Source: Persicimonas caeni (GTDB lineage Bacteria; Myxococcota_A; Bradymonadia; Bradymonadales; Bradymonadaceae). From it: a DNA stretch of 64,000 nt. This document shows, piece by piece, positions 43,385 through 50,439 of the stretch. A program made the position numbers and the translations under genes. The stretch is taken from contig NZ_CP041186.1 of assembly GCF_006517175.1 (NCBI RefSeq), forward strand, positions 6,785,074-6,849,073, written 5' to 3'. Position 1 is the first letter of the stretch. The number at the start of each line of letters is the position of its first letter. A model generated the notes under the pieces. The model worked only from the letters and a program-made list of their open reading frames with translations. It made no database searches and was not told the origin of the DNA.

Positions 43385-45468
43385 TGGAAGTGATCGCGAA
43401 AGTGTTCGAGGTCATTGCATAACGACTCGATGTTGCCGGCGTCGGCCAAGGTGACAAATGGTTCTCGGTCGTCGGCGGCGAGTTCGGGCATCTCGCCAAT
43501 TCGTCGTCGGTAAAAGGGTTCGACGTGCCGTAGCACCTTATCGGCCGACACCTGTCCATAGCCGCGACAAAGCGCTGCCACTCGCGCTCGAACCATTTCC
43601 CTGCTTATATCTCCGTCGAGCATCCCTCGATTCTCTCGCAGAGGGCCGAGCTCGAACGCCACTTCGGCAACGTCATCTAGCGGGTCGCCGAATCTCGCCA
43701 TGTCCCAGTCGATGACGCCGGAGAATTCGCCGTCGTCGACGATCATGTTCCAGGGGCCGAGGTCGCCGTGGGTGACGACGTGCGCGGGTTCGGGGGCGGT
43801 GGGACCCCAGGCGAAGCTGACGCCGTCGGTCAGCTGGAAATCTGCCGTCGACTCGTGAACCTGCCGAAGCCAACGCCCGACCTGCTCCATCCACTCCGAG
43901 GACTGCACCGCCTCTGGCCATGGGCGGAGAACGGCCTGGCCGTGCAGATGCGTCAGTATCTCGCTACTGCCGTCGATGGCGACGAAACGAGGCACGCCCG
44001 CGACTTCACGCTGCTCGAGATGGTCGAGCAACTGATGGACCGCCTGGCTCCAGGGCCTCAGCGGGCGCCTTATATGCGCGCCGTCGGTCCAGACTTCGGT
44101 CAGGGTGCCTTCGCCCAGGCGGGTCCATGAGGAGGAGTTGTTGTTGCGATTCGTTCCTCGGCCGAGGCGCTCGAAGCAGGCGAATAGTAGCGACGTTCGG
44201 TAAGGGAGCCTATCAGGCTTGCCATACTCGTCGTCGACGGCGTCGAAGAAGCCGCTTTTGACGAAGTCACGGCCGCGCTCGTCGAGCGCTGCGAAGTTGT
44301 ACATCAGCGACAGGCTCTCCCACACCTGCTCGGTGTCTGCATCGAGCTCGAGGGTGAGCGACTGGGGCGGAGTGCGTGCTTCGAATCCAGTCTTGCGACC
44401 AAAGAGCGACAGGAGTCCTTCTTCAGTGCGCGTCCGGTTGTCGCCAAGCCTCGGGCAAGCACCGCCGAACTGAGCCACGGCGTCTTTCATGAGACACTTG
44501 AATGTCCTGCCAATCCCAGCTGGCCAGGAGCCGTCACTGACAATCAGGCCAACAACGCCTCCTGGACGTAACACACGGCCAATCTCGGCGACGACCTCTT
44601 CGACCTCCTCCATGAGCATCAGCGACATGTGGCACAACACGACGTCGATCGATGCGTCGGCCAACGGCAGCTCTTGAGCTCGCGCGTTCAGTAGCTCCGG
44701 CTCACAGAGAGCAAGACGCGCTCGAGCTGCCTCGAGTTCAGCGTCGCTGACGTCGACTCCGATGAGTCGAGCGTCCGGAAGCTGTTCGTGCACGAGCTCG
44801 AGTAGAAACCCATCGCCGCAGGCCAGGTCGAGAACGGTCGCGCCTCGTTCGGCCGAGGTCGCGACGGAGCACAACATCTCATAGCTCGACCGGCCTGATT
44901 CGGTGCGTCCGCGGGCGAGGGTCTTGGTTGTGGCGCCGGCGTGGCGTTGGTGAAAGGTCTGGAGGAGTCTTTGGCCGGGGGAGAGGGCACTTGTCATGGG
45001 AATTCCATCTTCATCTGAGAACGCGGTTTTATCTGAGAACGCGGTCAATGCCTCCTGCGCGATGGGCGTCAGTTGCGTTCCCGGCAACTGGTCGAGCGGT
45101 AGCCACACCGCGTGGGAGACATCCTCATTGTCGACGACCACGGCCGGTTCGACAGCGTCGGGCGACGAGGCTCGATAGATTAGCGCCACGTGGAGGAGTT
45201 CTTCTGGCTGTGGTCGGTCGAGGAGATGACAACATTGGATAACCGTCGTCGTCAGCGGTTGCGGTGCGTCCAGGCGAAGCCCGGTCTCTTCTTGCACCTC
45301 TCGAAAGAGAGCCTCGACCGGACTTTCGTTCGTTTCGAGTCCGCCGCCCGGGAGATCCCAGCAGCCACGGTACGGCCCGCGCTGTTTGCGCACGAGCAAG
45401 ACGGCGTCGTTCTCGACGAGCAGGGCGTACGCTCCCACGTGGCGATGCCTTACATCAATTTTCGTCAT
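43381..45468 (-). CDS. Three-domain fusion: Nudix hydrolase, SAM methyltransferase, APH kinase
   Basis: 695 residues. (1) Nudix domain, residues ~1-150; the Nudix box GGGLETNESPVEALFREVQE then ETGL (41-64) has all catalytic Glu residues. (2) Class I methyltransferase, ~160-440; motif I VLDLACGDGF (212-221), acidic strand-2 end VDVSDAELEAA, VLCHMSLML and VLRPGGVVGL. (3) APH kinase, ~445-695; HGDLGPWNMI (567-576) and VIDWDMARFGDP (585-596). An internal Met (158, MTSALSPGQRLL) marks where a stand-alone methyltransferase would start. Just before it, the linker contains a short tandem repeat (AFSDK/AFSDE). ATGA overlaps on both sides couple it to its neighbours. The combination is unknown to me; a nucleotide-linked or nucleoside-like small molecule is a reasonable guess for the substrate. 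Confidence 0.9.
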   Translation of the reverse strand: MTKIDVRHRHVGAYALLVENDAVLLVRKQRGPYRGCWDLPGGGLETNESPVEALFREVQEETGLRLDAPQPLTTTVIQCCHLLDRPQPEELLHVALIYRASSPDAVEPAVVVDNEDVSHAVWLPLDQLPGTQLTPIAQEALTAFSDKTAFSDEDGIPMTSALSPGQRLLQTFHQRHAGATTKTLARGRTESGRSSYEMLCSVATSAERGATVLDLACGDGFLLELVHEQLPDARLIGVDVSDAELEAARARLALCEPELLNARAQELPLADASIDVVLCHMSLMLMEEVEEVVAEIGRVLRPGGVVGLIVSDGSWPAGIGRTFKCLMKDAVAQFGGACPRLGDNRTRTEEGLLSLFGRKTGFEARTPPQSLTLELDADTEQVWESLSLMYNFAALDERGRDFVKSGFFDAVDDEYGKPDRLPYRTSLLFACFERLGRGTNRNNNSSSWTRLGEGTLTEVWTDGAHIRRPLRPWSQAVHQLLDHLEQREVAGVPRFVAIDGSSEILTHLHGQAVLRPWPEAVQSSEWMEQVGRWLRQVHESTADFQLTDGVSFAWGPTAPEPAHVVTHGDLGPWNMIVDDGEFSGVIDWDMARFGDPLDDVAEVAFELGPLRENRGMLDGDISREMVRARVAALCRGYGQVSADKVLRHVEPFYRRRIGEMPELAADDREPFVTLADAGNIESLCNDLEHFRDHFQ

Positions 45469-46265
45469 GCCTCTGCCCGTAGCGACGTCGACTCACGCTC
45501 GAAATAGTCCAAGTACCCGTGCCGCTCGAACCCCTGTGCGGCCACAATCGGAGCGGACGTCTCCTCCCTAGCGTAAAGCCCGAGCCACTCGATGCCGCGC
45601 TGTTTTGCTGCGCGGGCTCGGGCGGCCAGCAAGGCGGTGTAGACGCCGTGGCCACGGTGCGCCTCGAGCACGCCGCCCGCCCAGACGAGCCCAAAGCTCA
45701 ATTCGTCGAAGAACGTCAGCCCGCATGCGCCGGCGAGTTCACCCTTTCGGTATGCTAGGAAACGGGCGACGCGGCGCTCCGGGCCGGTGCAGGCGTCGAC
45801 CTCGCGGGCGAGGTCTTCGTTCGAGAGGTCGGGGTTGCGCCCGAAGACGTCGGCGCGGATTTCGTAGAGCGCACGCAGATCGTCGACCGACGCGACCTGA
45901 TGCACCTCGATATCCGACGCGGGCTTGCGGTCGTAGGCGTCTGTGCGGATGCCGTAGGCGAAGTGTCGGTGCCCCGGGGCGTATCCGGCGTCGGTGAGCG
46001 CACGCCGGAGCCTCGGGTTGTCACCCATTGGGTTAATATGCCATCGGCTCGAGCCGCCTTCGTGGGCGTCCAGTACCTCTTCGAGTAGAACTTCGGGAGG
46101 TTCGACGTTGGGCCGCACGCGCACCACGCGGTTGTAGCCGACCGATGGCTGTGGCGAATGGGTGTATTTGATCGCTTCGCGCTCCACGACCTGCACATGC
46201 GGCGGCACCCAGAAGCAGTCGGCGGTGGCCGTCTCGAGGATGTTGTCGAGGGGTGTTGGCTTCAT
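45465..46265 (-). CDS. GNAT-family acetyltransferase, paralogue of 33175-33957
   Basis: 266 residues from the ATG at 46265. N-terminal domain (WVPPHVQVVEREAIKYTHSP) then GNAT fold with AGGVLEAHRGHGVYTALLAA as acetyl-CoA loop and APIVAAQGFERHGYLDYFER near the end. Second gene of the operon, with ATGA overlaps at both ends (46262-46265 upstream, 45465-45468 downstream), so it should be made in fixed ratio with the others. Its paralogue 12 kb away lies alone in a repeat-bounded unit, with most residues shared. Confidence 0.88.
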   Translation of the reverse strand: MKPTPLDNILETATADCFWVPPHVQVVEREAIKYTHSPQPSVGYNRVVRVRPNVEPPEVLLEEVLDAHEGGSSRWHINPMGDNPRLRRALTDAGYAPGHRHFAYGIRTDAYDRKPASDIEVHQVASVDDLRALYEIRADVFGRNPDLSNEDLAREVDACTGPERRVARFLAYRKGELAGACGLTFFDELSFGLVWAGGVLEAHRGHGVYTALLAARARAAKQRGIEWLGLYAREETSAPIVAAQGFERHGYLDYFERESTSLRAEA

Positions 46266-47152
46266 GATGTCTGACCTTTTTTCCAATCTTTGCTCTTCAA
46301 CTCCATGCGCAGCTTGGCGTAGGAAACGTCGTCGATCACGACCGCGTCTTCGAGTACCTCGGCGGTCTCGAAGCCGAGGCTCTCGAAGAGGGCGACGGCG
46401 ACGTCGTTGTCGGCGCGAACGACCAGCCAGACGTGTTTCAGCTTCATTTCGTCGAAGCCGTAGTCGAGCATCAACTCCATGGCCTCTCGACCGAGGCCGC
46501 GACCCCGCGCCTTGGCTTCTCCGAGGACAATCGAAAGCTCGGCCGACTCCCCGTCGACGACATCACGGTAGCTCGCCGAGCCGATGGTCACTCCGTCGAG
46601 AAGTTCAATGCTTACGTCGAAGACCGGACGGTTCGAGTCGGTGACCATTTCGAGATAGTCACGGATATCCTCGATGGGAAGCTCATCTTTTCCGGCGAGC
46701 GGGAGATAGCGGGTGACCTGCGGGTCGGCGAACCACTTGTGGCGAAGTGGTGCGTCCTCCATGAGCGGTTTTCGGAGCCGAAGGTGAGCGCCAGTGCTGT
46801 AGATGTGGTCTGAAGGGGCGTCGCATTCCATATCATCTACCGTTAGATCTAGCAGCAACTCGGGCTCGACCCGCTTGCCGAGCGTATCGCGCTGGATTGC
46901 CCGGTGCTCGAGGTCGATGGGAAGGGTCGACTCGGCATAGACTCGTCGGGCCTGTTCGAGATCTTCGGCCTCGATCGCGTATACCAAAACATAGCCGTCG
47001 TCGTCTTCCAGCAGCCAGGCCTTCTCCGAGCGCACACCTTCTTGCTCGAAGGACGCGAAGATCTCCTCGCGGCGGTCCTTCAACTCGCGCATCCAAGTGC
47101 GAAGCTTGTCGACTTTACCCGGTTTAACTCGTTTGAATGATATTTGGAGCAT
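46262..47152 (-). CDS. DUF6176-like domain fused to a RimJ/RimL-type GNAT
   Basis: 296 residues from the ATG at 47152, which is very close to a strong GGAGGAG. Residues 1-~100 resemble DUF6176 (MLQISFKRVKPGKVDKLRTW; REEIFASFEQEGVRSEKAWL; YVLVYAIEAEDLEQARRVY), a small ferredoxin-like fold. Residues ~125-290 are a GNAT of the ribosomal-protein/aminoglycoside 6'-type (HLRLRKPLMEDAPLRHKWFA; GEAKARGRGLGREAMELMLD; VVRADNDVAVALFESLGFET). First gene of the four-gene operon. Its ribosome binding site is complementary to an upstream segment of the leader, so translation of the whole coupled operon could be gated here. Confidence 0.85.
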   Translation of the reverse strand: MLQISFKRVKPGKVDKLRTWMRELKDRREEIFASFEQEGVRSEKAWLLEDDDGYVLVYAIEAEDLEQARRVYAESTLPIDLEHRAIQRDTLGKRVEPELLLDLTVDDMECDAPSDHIYSTGAHLRLRKPLMEDAPLRHKWFADPQVTRYLPLAGKDELPIEDIRDYLEMVTDSNRPVFDVSIELLDGVTIGSASYRDVVDGESAELSIVLGEAKARGRGLGREAMELMLDYGFDEMKLKHVWLVVRADNDVAVALFESLGFETAEVLEDAVVIDDVSYAKLRMELKSKDWKKGQTS

Positions 47153-47154
47153 GT

Positions 47155-47240
47155 CTCCTCCGAAACACAATGCGCCAGCCCGTTCGTCGGAGGAGCTACC
47201 ATGAACGCGAAAAGCCCCGTCCGACGAATCGGGCGGGGCG
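47155..47240 (-). promoter_or_regulatory. Switch-like leader RNA of the four-gene operon
   Basis: On the minus strand, in transcript order: a terminator-like hairpin GCCCCGCC (47239-47232) with GACGGGGC (47221-47214) followed by TTTT (47213-47210); then CTCCTCCGACGAAC (47195-47182); then TCGGAGGAG (47163-47155), which is the ribosome binding site. CTCCTCCGA is a perfect 9-nt complement of the ribosome binding site, and the overlapping TCCGACGAA is a perfect 9-nt complement of TTCGTCGGA (47228-47220) inside the terminator hairpin. The two pairings share TCCGA and exclude each other, as in a riboswitch or attenuator. The ligand or signal is unknown. Confidence 0.55.
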
Positions 47241-47529
47241 CGTAACCTTGTTTAGCTGACCGACGAAATCAGCACGCACACCCGCTCGTATCACTGTGTT
47301 CGCGACACATCGTACAGCCGGCGTTGGGGGATGCTGCGTTCATGGCGTACACTCGTTGAACGTCGGTCAGGTTGTTGTTAGCTACCAGACGTGCAGAGGC
47401 TGCGCAACTTCAACCGGCCAGCGAATCCCTTGCATAGCCAGCGTCGGTGGAGCGATCACCGCTTTCTGGTGCACGACGACGAGGTGGCGTGGCGTTCGGC
47501 TTGTTCTCGAACTTCCAAGGAGCAGTGAG

Positions 47530-48243
47530 ATGGCGGATGACATGTATGGGCGAAGGGCGTGGCTCTACGACCTGATCTATGATGGCAAAGACTACGCCTC
47601 GGAGGTCGAAAGGCTTCGCCAGATACTCTCCGACCATGGAGTCGAATCCGGCGCCTCAGTGCTCGAGGCCGCCTGTGGAACGGGAAATTACCTCGAGCAT
47701 CTCGTCAATTTCTACGACTCGAGCGGCTTTGACATCAGCGCCGACATGCTCGCACTAGCTCGTCATAAGGTGGCGGAGGTCGAGCTGTTCGAAGCCGACA
47801 TGTTCGCCTTCACGCCAAAGAAGACTTATGACGCGGTGTTGTGTCTCTTCTCGTCGCTGAGCTACGCCGACAGTCTCGCCCAACTCGAACGAGCCGCACG
47901 GAACTTCTATGAGGCGCTTCGCCCGGGCGGGGTCCTGGTCGTCGAGCCCTGGATCGGACCGGGCGACGCCGAGCCAGGGCGGCCGTTCATGAAGACCTAC
48001 CAAGACGACGATATCAAGGTGTGCAGACAATTCGTCAGCAAAGAGGAGGGGCGAAGGGCCACGCTCGATTTCCACTGGCTGGTCGCCGAGCGTGGAGAAG
48101 ACGTCGAATACTTCACTACACAACTAGTGGCATATCTATATTCGGCGACCGAATACCGCCAAGCGCTCGAAGACGCGGGGTTCGAGGTCGTCTACGACAG
48201 CAATGGGGTGAGCGGGCGAGGTCTGTTTGTTGCACGGCGGTAG
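47530..48243 (+). CDS. SAM-dependent methyltransferase, DesVI/TylM1-like
   Basis: 237 residues from the ATG at 47530 (AAGGAGCAGTGAG upstream). MYGRRAWLYDLIYDGKDYAS at the N-terminus, motif I VLEAACGTGNYLEHL, strand-2 acidic residue in SGFDISADMLALA, DAVLCLFSSLSYADSL, and LRPGGVLVVEPWIGPGDAEP. The start and the EPW-type segment resemble N,N-dimethyltransferases for amino sugars. Divergent from the four-gene operon across a 377-bp region that contains the operon leader; nothing else is visible there. May act on the same class of small molecules. Confidence 0.85.
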   Translation: MADDMYGRRAWLYDLIYDGKDYASEVERLRQILSDHGVESGASVLEAACGTGNYLEHLVNFYDSSGFDISADMLALARHKVAEVELFEADMFAFTPKKTYDAVLCLFSSLSYADSLAQLERAARNFYEALRPGGVLVVEPWIGPGDAEPGRPFMKTYQDDDIKVCRQFVSKEEGRRATLDFHWLVAERGEDVEYFTTQLVAYLYSATEYRQALEDAGFEVVYDSNGVSGRGLFVARR

Positions 48244-48324
48244 AGCGAACGCGGCGTTGGCTGGCGGAGGGCTGACGACGTCGCCGAGTAGCTCGACAGC
48301 GACGTTCAGCTGAAGATAGCAGAT

Positions 48325-48816
48325 CTACCCAAGCCACTTGATCATCTGCAAACACGGATTGCCCTCGTCCCACAACGTCGCAAACTCCTGGAGTGGCTTG
48401 AAGCCGACGCCGCGATAGAAGCGGCGAGTGCGAGCGTACTCGGGGGAGTCGTGCGCGTCGCTGAGCGTCTTGATCTGCAAGAACTCGACGCCTTGGGCGC
48501 GAAGATAGGACTCGGCACGCTCGAGCAGGGCGCGGCCGACGCCGCGGCGGTGGTGCGACGGCGCGACTGCCATCACCACGATTTCGGCGGCGGCATCGCT
48601 ATGTCGCTCGAGGCTCGCAAAGCCGACGGTGGCGCCGTCGGTGCGGGCCACGAAGGTGGGCAATTCGGCGATCTGCTCGACATACTCGACGATTGCCTCC
48701 TCGATGCCGAACCAGGCTGGCAGGTCGCGGAGGAGGTGCTCGCATGCAGCGACGTGTTGGGTGCCTTGGGCGAGTGTGATGTCTAGGTGCTCGGACATAG
48801 GCAAGGTTGCGGTCAT
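48325..48816 (-). CDS. GNAT-family acetyltransferase
   Basis: 163 residues from the ATG at 48816 (a second possible ATG at 48798). HVAACEHLLRDLPAWFGIEE, TVGFASLERHSDAAAEIVVM, acetyl-CoA motif VAPSHHRRGVGRALLERAES, and ARTRRFYRGVGFKPLQEF near the end. Third gene of a short operon with the cupin and TfoX_C genes (20 nt after the latter). It faces the methyltransferase gene tail to tail. Substrate unknown. Confidence 0.85.
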   Translation of the reverse strand: MTATLPMSEHLDITLAQGTQHVAACEHLLRDLPAWFGIEEAIVEYVEQIAELPTFVARTDGATVGFASLERHSDAAAEIVVMAVAPSHHRRGVGRALLERAESYLRAQGVEFLQIKTLSDAHDSPEYARTRRFYRGVGFKPLQEFATLWDEGNPCLQMIKWLG

Positions 48817-48836
48817 CCATGGTTTCCCAGATGCGT

Positions 48837-49094
48837 TCACCGGGGCTTCGCTGCGCCAACCGCCCGGCGCAGCTCGCGCTTGCGTCGGTCGTCGATGTCC
48901 CGCCAGTCGCGGTCGGTCACTGCGCCTTCGAGCGCCCACAGCAGGTTGAGCGATACCTTCGGGTGGACCATGCGTACGCGCCGAAAGCACTCGGCGGCCC
49001 CCAGGTCGCGGACCTCTTGGAGGTCGAGGAGTCCGGCATCGGCGAGCATTTCGGCGGAGCGAGGGCCGAGGTTTCGTGCGTCGGCGAGGTTCAT
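48837..49094 (-). CDS. TfoX C-terminal domain protein
   Basis: 85 residues, a stand-alone TfoX_C domain: NLADARNLGPRSAEMLADAG, LLDLQEVRDLGAAECFRRVR, then LNLLWALEGAVTDRDWRDID. This is the helix-hairpin-helix-like C-terminal module of TfoX/Sxy; the N-terminal domain is absent, as in many small TfoX_C proteins. Its start overlaps the cupin gene stop by ATGA (49091-49094). Role unknown; nucleic-acid or protein binding is plausible. Confidence 0.85.
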   Translation of the reverse strand: MNLADARNLGPRSAEMLADAGLLDLQEVRDLGAAECFRRVRMVHPKVSLNLLWALEGAVTDRDWRDIDDRRKRELRRAVGAAKPR

Positions 49095-49561
49095 GAGTTG
49101 TTCCTGTGGTCGGCGGCGGGGAGCATCTCGAAATCCTCGAAGTCGAACCCGGGTACAACCAAGCAGCCGACCAACGAGTAACCCGCTGGGCCCTCGGTGG
49201 GCGTAGCCGTCTGCCACCATCCGGCGGGCACCAATGCTTGGAGTTGGCCCTGCGGCGGCGGGCCGACCAGCCGCTCTTCGAACTCCCCGTCGGAGTCGGC
49301 GCACAGCTCGAGTCGCAACGGGTCGCCGAGTTGATGCAGCCAAAGCTCGTCGGAGCGGACGCGATGCAGTGCGGAAACCTCGCCGGCCGGCAATAGGTAG
49401 ATGATGCTCGTGCCCGCGTTTCGCAGCCCGGGATGGCCGGGGAGGGCGCTCGACGGTAGTGTGAGCTCCGAGCGCCACGTCTCTTTGAAGAAGCCTCCCT
49501 CGGGATGCGCTTCGAGCTGCAGGTGGTCTACGAGTTGGTCGATGGTCGGTGGCTTTGTCAT
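49091..49561 (-). CDS. Cupin-fold protein, DUF985
   Basis: 156 residues. The DUF985 pattern is clear: LVDHLQLEAHPEGGFFKETW, TSIIYLLPAGEVSALHRVRS, ELWLHQLGDPLRLEL, then PAGWWQTATP and YSLVGCLVVPGFDFEDFEML. Conserved His and Glu residues of the RmlC-like cupin barrel are present. First gene of a three-gene operon. The family is poorly characterised; sugar-nucleotide epimerase-like binding has been suggested for cupins of this shape. Confidence 0.87.
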   Translation of the reverse strand: MTKPPTIDQLVDHLQLEAHPEGGFFKETWRSELTLPSSALPGHPGLRNAGTSIIYLLPAGEVSALHRVRSDELWLHQLGDPLRLELCADSDGEFEERLVGPPPQGQLQALVPAGWWQTATPTEGPAGYSLVGCLVVPGFDFEDFEMLPAADHRNNS

Positions 49562-49610
49562 GTCCGGGATGATCGGGGGGTTACGTGATGTGTGTCAATA
49601 TTTGGGATGA

Positions 49611-49659
49611 TGCCCGGGAACCAGGTTCCCCGACGAGGCCCACGCTATGCGGGTGTGCG
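49611..49659 (+). repeat. Polarised repeat, full copy
   Basis: Core GGGAACCAGGTTCCCC, right part CACGCTATGCGGGTGTGCG, 50 bp upstream of the cupin start codon. Confidence 0.87.
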
Positions 49660-49690
49660 TCGAGTTCGCGCCGGTCGAAAGGTGTTGCAT

Positions 49691-50287
49691 TCAGGCGCTT
49701 TCGATGAGCACCTGATTCGCCGCCATGAGTTGGTCGAAGACCGACCAGTAGGTGGCCTCGTCGGGCAGGGCGTGCGTGTCGAATCGTCGCCAGGTGAGGC
49801 ACGAGCGCTCGTAGTCGCGCGCCAGTGGGGTGGACGCGGCGAGGTCGACGTCTTGGCCGATGGTGAACACGTGGTCGAGGTGCTCGGTGAGGGTGTCGAC
49901 CGTCGATGCGCGGCGGCTGGCGAGCAGATCGGTTGCTTCTTTGCCGTGCTCGCGGCGCAGGCGTTGCGTACCCCAGCAGATCGCGACCACGAGCGCGCTG
50001 CCGTCGGCCGCGAACATGGTGGTCACATAGCGCCCATCCTGAGCGGTGTCGGTCTCCTGCGGGTCGAGTACGGCCAGCCAGGGCACATTCGCCCAGGTCG
50101 CCCCGATTCCGGTGGACGCGCGGACGAGGTAGTCTTTCGCCAGGGGTTGCACATGCGCCTCATGCGCCTGACGAATGGCCCCCATGATTTCGAAGATCAC
50201 GTGCTGCTTGTGCCGCGGTCCGTAGCGCGCCAGCGGATACTGGTCGAGCATCTGCCCGAATAGGGTGTCGAGCGATTCTTTGGACAT
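49691..50287 (-). CDS. Orphan McrB N-terminal-like (MrcB_N/DUF3578) protein
   Basis: 198 residues. The sequence has the MrcB_N pattern: YLVRASTGIGATWANVPWLA, VLDPQETDTAQDGRYVTTMF, AADGSALVVAICWGTQRL, and a final ARDYERSCLTWRRFDTHALP. In type IV restriction systems this domain recognises modified DNA and is fused to a GTPase or nuclease. Here no AAA+ or nuclease domain is fused or encoded nearby, so it is a stand-alone reader-like protein or a leftover of a lost system. Length fits an isolated domain. Confidence 0.72.
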   Translation of the reverse strand: MSKESLDTLFGQMLDQYPLARYGPRHKQHVIFEIMGAIRQAHEAHVQPLAKDYLVRASTGIGATWANVPWLAVLDPQETDTAQDGRYVTTMFAADGSALVVAICWGTQRLRREHGKEATDLLASRRASTVDTLTEHLDHVFTIGQDVDLAASTPLARDYERSCLTWRRFDTHALPDEATYWSVFDQLMAANQVLIESA

Positions 50288-50439
50288 CTGTGGCCCTGTT
50301 TGCGAGCGCAGGTGCTCATCTCGTGCAGGCTCTCAAGCTGCGTCTCTATCCGTCGCATGCGCCTTGCTTCTTCCCGTTGCTGCTCTTGGCGGCGCGCGGC
50401 GAGGAGTCGCCGCGCGCCAACTGGGGTGAGGACCAGGGG

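Noticed and set aside
29133-49802. Minus-strand ORFs starting MRLVGEPGSLT and similar
   Set aside because: They are translations of the polarised repeat itself read backwards. They recur because the DNA recurs, and they have no ribosome binding sites or conserved continuation.
49691-50287. A McrBC-type restriction system
   Set aside because: Only the N-terminal recognition-like domain is present; no GTPase or nuclease domain is encoded around it.
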